In this document: positions 1 to 5,661 of the stretch, one piece after another | How positions within the stretch are numbered: the first letter of the stretch is position 1 | Layout: the number at the start of each line of letters is the position of its first letter | DNA from: Pseudomonadota bacterium | GTDB lineage: Bacteria > Pseudomonadota > Gammaproteobacteria > Burkholderiales > Burkholderiaceae_C | Length of the DNA stretch: 17,511 nt | Direction of reading: 5' to 3' | Assembly: GCA_023390985.1 (NCBI GenBank) | Contig: JAEWBU010000260.1 | Coordinates: 1 to 17,511 of the forward strand | Notes under the pieces: generated by a model | Databases searched by the model: none | Told to the model about the DNA's origin: nothing | What the model saw: only the letters and a program-made list of their open reading frames with translations | Translations under genes and position numbers: made by a program

Positions 1-305
1 TACCAGGTGATCAGGTTCCAGGTGATCGCGCCCAGCAGGGCGCCGAACACCACGTGGGTGTCGACCACGCCCGGCTCCACGATCCCCTTGCCCACGGTGG
101 CCGCCACGCTCAAGTGGAAGATGAAGATCGCGATGAAGTTGAAGAAGGCCGCGAACAACACCGCCTGGGTGGGACGCAGCACGCCGGTGGACACCACGGT
201 GGCGATGGAGTTCGCCGCATCGTGGAAGCCGTTCTTGAAGTCGAATGCCAGGGCCAGCGCCACCAGCATGATCACCACCCAGAGGGCGACCTGCACCGTT
301 TCCAT
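1..305 (-). CDS. pit: PiT family inorganic phosphate transporter, N-terminal part
   Basis: Low-affinity phosphate transporter of the inner membrane; only the first 101 codons lie inside the window, the rest is beyond the left edge. The signature FKNGFHDAANSIATVVST (residues 23-40) is the PiT-family phosphate-binding repeat that follows the first membrane span (about 5-22). Two further hydrophobic spans follow at about 48-68 and 84-101. The ATG at 305 lies 12 bases after the stop of the DUF47 gene, and AAGG overlapping that stop (TAAGG) can serve as its ribosome site, so the two genes are probably translated from one mRNA. In this family the neighbouring DUF47/PhoU-like protein is thought to modulate the transporter. 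The call is firm; whether the substrate is free phosphate or a metal-phosphate complex cannot be read from this part. Confidence 0.93.
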   Translation of the reverse strand, partial: METVQVALWVVIMLVALALAFDFKNGFHDAANSIATVVSTGVLRPTQAVLFAAFFNFIAIFIFHLSVAATVGKGIVEPGVVDTHVVFGALLGAITWNLITW

Positions 306-317
306 TGCCAGGTCGCC

Positions 318-965
318 TTAAGAATGTTCGAGGATGATGCCTTCGATGACGTTGGCCACGTCCTCGCACTTGTCGGTGATGGTCTCCAGCAGTTCGTAGA
401 TGGCCTTGAGCTTGAGCACCTCGCGCACGTCCGGCTCCTCGCGGAACAGCTTGCTCATCGCCGAGCGCATGACGCGGTCGGCATCGGACTCCAGGCGGTC
501 GATCTCCTCGCAGGTCTTGAGAGCCGCCTCGGCCGTGGCGTGGTCGGCCAGGCTGCCGATCATCGAAACCGCCTCGCGCACCCGTTCGCAGCACTTGACC
601 GACAGCTCGGTCAGCCGGGTGATCTCGTCGTTCACCTGCCGCAGGTCGTACAGCGCCATGGTCTCGGCCGAGTCCTGGATCAGGTCGGCCACGTCGTCCA
701 TGGTGTTGATCAGCGTGTGGATCTGGTCGCGGTCGATCGGCGTGATGAACGTCTTGTGGATGAGGCGATTGACCTCGTGCGTGACCCGGTCAGCCGAGCG
801 TTCGGCATGGTCGACGTCGCGGTTGTATTTCTCGCGCAGCTCGGGATCGTCGTAGTTCTTCACCAGCAGCGCGAAAGCGTGGGCCGCCTCGACGACGCGT
901 CCCGCGTGCTGGTTGAACATCTCGTAGAAATTGCCTTCCCGGGGGAGCAGCTTGCCGAACAGCAT
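318..965 (-). CDS. DUF47 family (PhoU-like) phosphate transport accessory protein
   Basis: 215-residue, soluble, almost wholly helical protein of the DUF47/TIGR00153 family, full length for that family. Such proteins resemble PhoU and are typically encoded directly upstream of a PiT transporter, as here; the likely role is control or assistance of phosphate uptake on the cytoplasmic side. Visible family features are the N-terminal FYEMFNQHAGRVVEAA segment, the acidic/histidine stretch DVDHAERSADRVTHEVNR that resembles the metal-cluster helices of PhoU, the TPIDRDQIHTL segment, and the C-terminal YELLETITDKCEDVANVIEG helix. AAGG eight bases before the ATG at 965 is a modest ribosome site. First gene of a two-gene operon. 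No PhoB box is obvious upstream, but the gap is only 69 bases. Confidence 0.93.
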   Translation of the reverse strand: MLFGKLLPREGNFYEMFNQHAGRVVEAAHAFALLVKNYDDPELREKYNRDVDHAERSADRVTHEVNRLIHKTFITPIDRDQIHTLINTMDDVADLIQDSAETMALYDLRQVNDEITRLTELSVKCCERVREAVSMIGSLADHATAEAALKTCEEIDRLESDADRVMRSAMSKLFREEPDVREVLKLKAIYELLETITDKCEDVANVIEGIILEHS

Positions 966-1006
966 CGTGCGGGCCTTGGTGATTCTTGTGCAGCCCGCGA
1001 GTTTAA

Positions 1007-1024
1007 CGCCCGCCCCCGCGGGCG
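1007..1024 (-). terminator. GC-rich hairpin after the DUF486 gene
   Basis: On the minus strand a perfect 7-bp stem with a 4-base loop (CGCCCGC-GGGG-GCGGGCG) begins 10 bases after the stop of the DUF486 gene. It is followed by GTTAAACT rather than a run of T, so it is at best a weak intrinsic terminator. It also lies upstream of the DUF47-pit operon and could affect its leader. Confidence 0.35.
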
Positions 1025-1034
1025 GCGGCCGCGG

Positions 1035-1403
1035 TCAGGCGCTGCGGAAGATGAAGTACACGGCGCCCACCATGCAGAGGCCGGCCCACAAATAATCGAG
1101 CTTGATCGGCTCGCGCAGGTAGAACACCGCGAACGGCACGAACACCGACAGCGTGATCACCTCCTGCATGATCTTGAGCTGGGCCACCGAGAAGCCGGCC
1201 TGCTGGTAGCCGATGCGGTTGGCCGGCACCTGCAGCAGGTATTCGGCCAGCGCGATGCCCCAGCTGACGAAGGCCGCCACGTACCAGGGGCTGGTCGCCA
1301 GGTTCTTCAGGTGGCCGTACCACGCGATCGTCATGAAAACGTTGGAGGCGGCCAGCAGCACAATCGTCTGCAGGGAAAGGGGCACGGCAGCGAGCATGGT
1401 CAT
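1035..1403 (-). CDS. DUF486/DMT family small membrane protein
   Basis: 122-residue inner-membrane protein with four predicted spans (about 9-27, 39-57, 78-95, 102-119). The segment ASNVFMTIAWYGHLKN (19-34), VPANRIGYQQAGF (59-71) and the YLREPIKLDYLWAG loop (95-108) are typical of the DUF486 group of the drug/metabolite transporter superfamily; four spans is half of a full DMT carrier, so it presumably works as a dimer. Substrate unknown. The start at 1403 (ATG ACC ATG) is chosen because GATAAT lies exactly six bases before it, suggesting a leaderless mRNA; the second ATG at 1397 is the alternative, and an upstream in-frame start at 1445 would add residues unlike the family. Its start codon overlaps that of rluA on the other strand. 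Confidence 0.85.
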   Translation of the reverse strand: MTMLAAVPLSLQTIVLLAASNVFMTIAWYGHLKNLATSPWYVAAFVSWGIALAEYLLQVPANRIGYQQAGFSVAQLKIMQEVITLSVFVPFAVFYLREPIKLDYLWAGLCMVGAVYFIFRSA

Positions 1404-2061
1404 GGACGAATTATCGAGGGCCCCCGATTCGCGGGCGCCGCGCATCCTGCATGCCGACGCCTATTGCGTGCTGGCCGACAAGCCCGCGGGCCTGCTGTGC
1501 GTGCCGGGCCGCGGCGAGGACAAGCAGGACTGCCTGTCGGCCCGCGTGCAGGCGCTGTACCCGGATGCGCTGATCGTGCACCGGCTCGACATGGCGACCT
1601 CGGGCCTGTGCCTGTTCGCTCGCGGCGCCGACATGCAGCGGCGCCTGAGCGAGGCCTTCGCCAGCCGCGAAGTGCGCAAGACCTACGCGGCCGTCGTGCA
1701 CGGCACGCCCACGCTATCCCATGGCGAGATCGACCTCCCGCTGCTGGTCGACTGGCCGAACCGCCCGCGGCAGGTCGTGAACCACGAGCGCGGCAAACCC
1801 AGCCTCACCCGCTGGTGGCGCGAAGGACCGGGTCCTCTCGCGGGCACCACGCGCCTGCGGCTGGAACCGGTGACGGGCCGGTCGCACCAGCTGCGCGTGC
1901 ACCTGCTGGCCATCGGCCATCCCATCGTCGGCGATGCCCTCTACGCGCCGGCCGAGGTGGCGGCCGCGGCGCCGCGCCTGCTGCTGCACGCCGGCCGGCT
2001 GGAGCTCATGCATCCGGCCACGCGCGAGCCGGTGCAATGGTCGAGCGCCGCGCCGTTCTGA
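1396..2061 (+). CDS. rluA: RluA-type dual-specificity pseudouridine synthase
   Basis: 221-residue cytoplasmic enzyme that isomerises uridine to pseudouridine in RNA. The catalytic motif HRLDMATSGL (62-71, Asp65) is the form found in E. coli RluA, which modifies 23S rRNA U746 and tRNA U32; the length (E. coli 219) and the later segments DWPNRPRQ, GRSHQLRVH and GDALYAPAE agree. There is no S4 domain, unlike RluC/RluD. Two starts are possible, ATG at 1396 and 1402; 1396 is preferred because AAGGGG lies 12 bases upstream, a poor spacing. Either way the start overlaps that of the divergent DUF486 gene, so the rluA promoter must lie within that gene. Specificity is inferred from similarity only. 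Confidence 0.9.
   Translation: MVMDELSRAPDSRAPRILHADAYCVLADKPAGLLCVPGRGEDKQDCLSARVQALYPDALIVHRLDMATSGLCLFARGADMQRRLSEAFASREVRKTYAAVVHGTPTLSHGEIDLPLLVDWPNRPRQVVNHERGKPSLTRWWREGPGPLAGTTRLRLEPVTGRSHQLRVHLLAIGHPIVGDALYAPAEVAAAAPRLLLHAGRLELMHPATREPVQWSSAAPF
1404..1415 (-). promoter_or_regulatory. -10 element for a leaderless DUF486 mRNA, inside rluA
   Basis: Reading the minus strand, GATAAT (1415 to 1410) is followed by six bases (TCGTCC) and then ATG at 1403. With usual sigma-70 spacing transcription would start at or within one base of the A of the ATG. No good -35 is seen. The element lies within codons 5-7 of rluA (Glu-Leu-Ser), so its bases serve both purposes. Confidence 0.5.
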
Positions 2062-2070
2062 ACCGGAACC

Positions 2071-2084
2071 TCCCGCTCGCGGGA
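2071..2084 (+). terminator. Short hairpin after rluA
   Basis: TCCCGCTCGCGGGA, a 5-bp stem (six if a two-base loop is allowed), begins 9 bases after the rluA stop. There is no T run after it, so it may equally be chance in this GC-rich sequence. Confidence 0.2.
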
Positions 2085-2112
2085 TGGCTCTGACACCCGA
2101 AAGGAGCCCGCC

Positions 2113-2736
2113 ATGCCCGCTTCCTCCTCCCTGGTTTCCCGCCGCGCCGCCGGCGCCGCCCTGGTGTTCGCCCCCGCCCTGCTGCGCGCGGCCATCGCCC
2201 AGCCGTCGCGCCGCCCCACGCCCGCGCAGACCGAAGGCCCGTTCTACCCGGTGCGCCTGCCCGCCGACACCGACAACGACCTGCTGCGCAACGGCAACGC
2301 GCAGTACGGCAAGGGCCAGCCGGCGGTGGTGGACGGCACGGTGACCGACCTGCAGGGCCGGCCCGTCTCGGGCGCCACGGTCGAGATCTGGCAATGCGAC
2401 CAGGCCGGCCACTACCACCATCCCGGCGACGGCGACCGGGCCGATCCGGACTTCCAGGGCTTCGGCCGCGTCACGGTCGGCGCCGACGGCCGTTACCGCT
2501 TCCGCACGATCAAGCCGGTGCCCTACACCGGCCGCACGCCGCACATCCACGTCAAGGTGCTGCAGGGGCAGCGCGAGCTGCTGACCACGCAGCTGTATGT
2601 CGAAGGCGATCCGAACAACGAGCGCGACGGCCTGTGGCGCCGGCTCTCGGCCGAAGACCGGTGCGCGGTCACGGTGCCGTTCCGTCCGGCCGACGGCGGC
2701 GTGCTGGCGGACTTCCCGATCGTGCTGGCCGCCTGA
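2113..2736 (+). CDS. Exported intradiol ring-cleavage dioxygenase-like protein
   Basis: 207-residue protein of the protocatechuate 3,4-dioxygenase/intradiol dioxygenase fold. All four expected Fe(III) ligands are visible: Tyr101 (GHYHH), Tyr138 (PVPYTGR), His144 and His146 (PHIHVKV). The opening QTEGPFYP (39-46) is the usual start of the catalytic domain. Unlike classic cytoplasmic enzymes, it begins with SRR (9-11) followed by a hydrophobic stretch to about residue 29 ending AIA, which looks like a Tat signal peptide; the motif lacks the usual Phe/Leu after the arginines, so export is inferred. No beta-ketoadipate genes lie nearby, and the aromatic substrate cannot be named. AAGGAG (2101-2106) six bases before the ATG supports the start. 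The SDR gene 30 bases downstream seems to have its own promoter. Confidence 0.88.
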   Translation: MPASSSLVSRRAAGAALVFAPALLRAAIAQPSRRPTPAQTEGPFYPVRLPADTDNDLLRNGNAQYGKGQPAVVDGTVTDLQGRPVSGATVEIWQCDQAGHYHHPGDGDRADPDFQGFGRVTVGADGRYRFRTIKPVPYTGRTPHIHVKVLQGQRELLTTQLYVEGDPNNERDGLWRRLSAEDRCAVTVPFRPADGGVLADFPIVLAA

Positions 2737-2760
2737 CGCGTCGTCCGGCCCGCTTACGAT
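2733..2760 (+). promoter_or_regulatory. Promoter for a leaderless SDR mRNA
   Basis: CTGACG (2733-2738, four of six matches to TTGACA), a 16-base spacer, and TACGAT (2755-2760) are followed by six bases and then the ATG at 2767. Transcription should start at the ATG itself. The -35 overlaps the stop codon of the dioxygenase gene. No Shine-Dalgarno precedes this start. Confidence 0.5.
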
Positions 2761-2766
2761 GCGGGC

Positions 2767-3528
2767 ATGAGCACCACCGCCCACCTCACCATCCTCACCG
2801 GCGCCTCGCGCGGCATGGGCCTCGCGATGGCCGAGCAGCTGCTCGACGCCGGCCACGACCTGCTGTGCATCTCGCGCAAGACCAACGCCGAGCTGCAGCA
2901 GCGTGCCGACCGCGCCGGCCGCAAGCTCGATCAATGGCCCCAGGACCTGGGCCGCGCGGAGACCGCCGCCGCCAAGCTGGAGACCTGGCTGAAGGCGCGC
3001 GGACCCAAGGACCTCGCGAGCGTCACGCTGATCAACAACGCCGGCGTGATCCCCACCATCGCGCCGCTGGCGGAGATCGCCGCCGCCGACGTGGCGGAGG
3101 CGCTGCGCGTCGATCTCGAGGCGCCCATGCTGCTGACCGGCGCCTTCCTGCGCGCCACCGCCGCCTGGCCCGCCGCACGCAAGGTGCTGAACATCTCTTC
3201 CGGCCTGGGCCGCCGCGCCATGGCCTCGCAGGGGACCTACTGCGCGGCCAAGGCCGGGATGGACATGTTCACGCGGTGCGTCGCGCTGGAGGAAGCGCAG
3301 TCGCCGAACGGCGCCAGGGTCTGCTCGCTCGCGCCCGGCGTGATCGACACGGACATGCAGGTGCAGCTGCGCGGCGCCGACCCGGGCCGCTTCCCCGATA
3401 TCGGCAACTTCCAGTCGATGAAGGACAAGGGCGTGCTCACCTCGCCGGCCGAGGCGGCACAACGCATCCTGAAGTTCCTGGCGCGCGCCGACTTCGGCGC
3501 CAATCCGGTCGCGGACGTTCGCGACTGA
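2767..3528 (+). CDS. SDR family NAD(P)-dependent oxidoreductase
   Basis: 253-residue classical short-chain dehydrogenase/reductase. The cofactor motif TGASRGMG is at 11-18, NNAG at 90-93, and the catalytic set is Ser145, Tyr158 and Lys162 (YCAAK); PG at 190-191 follows the last Rossmann strand. Ser-Arg at 14-15 in the glycine loop hints at NADPH rather than NADH. The overall form, with ISSGLGRRA around the catalytic serine and PGVIDTDMQ after it, resembles the sepiapterin/benzil reductase-like SDR group, but the substrate is unknown. The gene ends exactly where the convergent 2OG-oxygenase gene ends, with the stop codons abutting as TGATCA. Probably transcribed from its own promoter as a leaderless mRNA. 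Confidence 0.9.
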   Translation: MSTTAHLTILTGASRGMGLAMAEQLLDAGHDLLCISRKTNAELQQRADRAGRKLDQWPQDLGRAETAAAKLETWLKARGPKDLASVTLINNAGVIPTIAPLAEIAAADVAEALRVDLEAPMLLTGAFLRATAAWPAARKVLNISSGLGRRAMASQGTYCAAKAGMDMFTRCVALEEAQSPNGARVCSLAPGVIDTDMQVQLRGADPGRFPDIGNFQSMKDKGVLTSPAEAAQRILKFLARADFGANPVADVRD

Positions 3529-4254
3529 TCAGCCGCCCTGGAAGCCGCCCGCGCGGTAGGTCAGCACGAGCGTGTCGCGGTGGCCGCCGGGGGCGGTGGG
3601 CTGGATCGGCGTGGTCTCGTGGATCACGCGCTCGTCGTCCAGCAGCAGCACGCTCCACGGCTCCGACAGGGTGAAGCGCTGGCCAGCGGGGCCGTCGGCC
3701 TCGAAGACGCGCGTCTCGCCGCCCTTGATGCCCTCGCGCGCCAGCAGGAACACCGCCACCAGGTCCACGCCGTCGCGGTGCGCGCCCTCGGGCGTGGGCC
3801 GGCCGATGCCGTCGGTGGTGTCGATGCGGAACTGGTGCGCTTCCACGAACCAGGGCTGGCTGCCCTTCACGGCCGAGGCCACCTCGCCCAGCGCCAGCAG
3901 CAGACGCGACCAGGCCGGCGCCGTGGCCACTTCGCCCTGCATCGGCTCGAACCAGCGCTGCATGCCGCCGTGCAGAGCGTTGTATTCCACCGGCTGCCAG
4001 TGGGCGCGGTGCGGCGCCTGCGCCAGGCGTTCGCCTTCGACCACGAAGCAGGAATGGCGGCGACGGCGGTAGCGGCCGCCGTCCTTCAGGTAGGCGTCGG
4101 GCGGCAGGTCGTTCCAGGCGGAATTGAGCGCGAGCAGCTGGTCGCGCTCGCAGCCGGCCAGCTCGCAGACGCCCTGGGCGTCGAGCACGGCGTAGCCGCG
4201 CGAGCGCAGGAGGGAACAGGCTTCGGAGGCGGGGGAATAGGTCGGGGACAGCAC
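3529..4254 (-). CDS. 2OG-Fe(II) oxygenase family protein (2OG-Fe_Oxy_2 type)
   Basis: 241-residue cytoplasmic protein resembling the small 2-oxoglutarate/Fe(II) dioxygenases of the 2OG-Fe_Oxy_2 group, which includes free amino-acid hydroxylases such as isoleucine dioxygenase. The iron-binding facial triad is read as His159-x-Asp161 (GAHRDG) and His212 (RVIHETTP), with Arg226 or Arg234 placed to bind 2-oxoglutarate. RYRRRRHSCF (61-70) and FRIDT (142-146) are also usual in the group. Substrate unknown; a free amino acid is possible by analogy. The start is GTG at 4254: there is no Shine-Dalgarno, but TAAGCT lies six bases before it. The convergent SDR gene touches its 3' end. A REP-like repeat separates it from the upstream DUF427 gene. 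Confidence 0.82.
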   Translation of the reverse strand: MLSPTYSPASEACSLLRSRGYAVLDAQGVCELAGCERDQLLALNSAWNDLPPDAYLKDGGRYRRRRHSCFVVEGERLAQAPHRAHWQPVEYNALHGGMQRWFEPMQGEVATAPAWSRLLLALGEVASAVKGSQPWFVEAHQFRIDTTDGIGRPTPEGAHRDGVDLVAVFLLAREGIKGGETRVFEADGPAGQRFTLSEPWSVLLLDDERVIHETTPIQPTAPGGHRDTLVLTYRAGGFQGG

Positions 4255-4260
4255 GGCACA

Positions 4261-4269
4261 AGCTTAGCA
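4261..4269 (-). promoter_or_regulatory. Extended -10 for a leaderless 2OG-oxygenase mRNA
   Basis: On the minus strand TGC-TAAGCT (4269 to 4261) has the TGn extension of an extended -10, followed by six bases and the GTG start at 4254. I see no -35. The REP-like repeat ends 22 bases upstream. Confidence 0.4.
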
Positions 4270-4290
4270 AGCGCGCCACATCCCCACTCG

Positions 4291-4376
4291 CGTCATTCCC
4301 GCGGAGGCGGGAATCCAGTGCTTCCGATTCCAGCGCGGCAGGAAAGCACTGGATCCCCGCCTTCGCGGGGATGACG
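4291..4376. repeat. REP-like double-hairpin repeat, copy 1
   Basis: An 86-base element with two inverted arms, CGTCATTCCCGC... and ...GCGGGGATGACG, that pair over about 35 bases; each arm is itself a hairpin (ATTCCC-N8-GGGAAT on the left, ATCCCC-N8-GGGGAT on the right). It begins or ends 4 bases from the DUF427 stop codon and lies between that gene and the 2OG-oxygenase start. The fold could act as a terminator for the egt operon. Related copies are at 11677-11763 and 15655-15741. Confidence 0.85.
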
Positions 4377-4379
4377 GAG

Positions 4380-4661
4380 TCAGGCCTCGACCTTCACGCC
4401 CTTCCAGAACGCCACCCGTCCCCGAACCATCTCGGCCTCCGGCTTCGGATCGGCGTAGTACCAGACCGAATCCGGATTCAGCTCGCCATTGACCAGCAGC
4501 GAGTAGTAGCTCGCCTGGCCCTTCCAGGCGCAGGTGGTCTTGTGGTTCGAGAAAGTGATGTACCGGCGGTCCAGCGCGCTCTCGGGGAAATAGTGGTTGC
4601 CCTCCACCACGACGGTGTCGTCGCTCTGCGCGATCACCGCGCCGTTCCAGGTGGCCTTCAT
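4380..4661 (-). CDS. DUF427 domain-containing protein
   Basis: 93-residue soluble protein consisting of a single DUF427 domain. Family landmarks are WNGAVIAQSDDTVVVEGNHYF (from residue 5), the TTCAWKGQASYY motif with Cys44 (family usually TxCPWKG), VWYYADPKPEAE (66-77) and the closing GRVAFWKGVKVE. The biochemical role of DUF427 is not established to my knowledge. It is the third gene of the egtB-egtD operon: AAGGA lies five bases before its ATG and the gap from the egtD stop is 10 bases, so co-translation with EgtD is likely and a link to ergothioneine or histidine-betaine metabolism is a fair guess. It could instead be a passenger gene. Confidence 0.9.
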   Translation of the reverse strand: MKATWNGAVIAQSDDTVVVEGNHYFPESALDRRYITFSNHKTTCAWKGQASYYSLLVNGELNPDSVWYYADPKPEAEMVRGRVAFWKGVKVEA

Positions 4662-4671
4662 CCGTGTCCTT

Positions 4672-5661
4672 TCATTCGCGCTCAGGCGCGCGCAACCAAT
4701 GCACGCTGAACCGGCGCTGCGGATCGGTCCACACCGCCTCGGGCCGGAAGCCGGCCTGCTCGGCCAGGCGCCGCAGCCCGGCGATGGTGAACTTGTACGA
4801 ATTCTCGGTGTGGATGGCCAACCCTTCCTCGAGCTCGTAGCTTTCCCCGTCCAGCGTCACGCGCTGGAGCATGCGGCTGACCAGGTGCATCTCGATCCGC
4901 CCCTCGGCCGCGTTGTAGAACGCGCTGTGCCAGAACGCGTCCAGGTCGAAGTCCGCGCCCAGCTCGCGGTTGGCGCGTGCCAGCAGGTTGAGGTTGAACG
5001 CCGCGGTGACGCCCTGCGCGTCGTTGTACGCGGCATGCAGGTCGGCCGGGTCCTTGACCAGGTCGGCGCCCAGCAGCAGGCCGCCGCCGCGCAGCAGCCG
5101 CGCGGCCATGCGCAGGAACTGCAGCGCCTCGGGCGGCGTGAAGTTGCCGATGGTCGAGCCCGGGAAGAAGCCCACGCGCGGCGCGCCCGGCAGCCGCGGC
5201 GGCAGGTGCACCGTCTTGGTGTAGTCGCCCGCCACCGGCAGCACCAGCAGGCCCGGATGTTCTCGTTCCAGGTCCGCGGCCGACTGCTCCAGGTGCTCGG
5301 CCGAGATGTCGATCGGCAGGTAGCGGCGCGGCCGCATCGCGTCCAGCAGCAGCCGCACCTTGCTGCACGAGCCGGCGCCGAACTCCACCAGGTCGCAGCC
5401 CTTGCCGATCTCCTGCGCGATGTCCCCGGCATGCGTCTCGAGAATGGATCGCTCGGTGCGCGTCGGGTAGTACTCGGGCAGGTCGCAGATGCGGTCGAAG
5501 AGGCGCGAGCCTTCCGCGTCGTAGAAGTACTTGGGCGAGATCGAATGCGGCGGCGCGGCCAGCGCACGCTGCAGGTCCTGCAGGAAGCCGGGCTCCCTGG
5601 CGACTTCGCTTTCGGTGACCGCGCGCAGCGCGGCCGGGGTCAGCACGGGGGGCGTCATCAT
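4672..5661 (-). CDS. egtD: L-histidine N-alpha-methyltransferase EgtD
   Basis: 329-residue cytoplasmic SAM-dependent methyltransferase that trimethylates the amino group of histidine to hercynine, the first step of ergothioneine synthesis. The SAM pocket LVEFGAGSCS (91-100), the acidic PIDIS (116-120) and FFPGSTIGNF (165-174, Asn173) match the EgtD/DUF2260 family, as does the histidine-binding motif TENSYKF (285-291), whose Glu286 and Ser288 correspond to imidazole-binding residues known in mycobacterial EgtD. Full length for the family. ATG at 5661 and the next codon at 5658 are both possible; the first overlaps the egtB stop by four bases (ATGA), and AAGGA nine bases upstream supports it. 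Translationally coupled to egtB upstream and followed by DUF427. Confidence 0.96.
   Translation of the reverse strand: MMTPPVLTPAALRAVTESEVAREPGFLQDLQRALAAPPHSISPKYFYDAEGSRLFDRICDLPEYYPTRTERSILETHAGDIAQEIGKGCDLVEFGAGSCSKVRLLLDAMRPRRYLPIDISAEHLEQSAADLEREHPGLLVLPVAGDYTKTVHLPPRLPGAPRVGFFPGSTIGNFTPPEALQFLRMAARLLRGGGLLLGADLVKDPADLHAAYNDAQGVTAAFNLNLLARANRELGADFDLDAFWHSAFYNAAEGRIEMHLVSRMLQRVTLDGESYELEEGLAIHTENSYKFTIAGLRRLAEQAGFRPEAVWTDPQRRFSVHWLRAPERE

Noticed and set aside
54..2093. Long plus-strand open frame rich in His, Arg and Gln across the DUF47 gene and rluA
   Set aside because: It is antisense to clear DUF47 and DUF486 genes and shares no family features; long shadow frames are normal at 70% GC.
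4291..4376. CRISPR-like or attachment-site nature of the repeats
   Set aside because: The copies are kilobases apart, palindromic and in separate gaps, with no cas, integrase or phage genes near.
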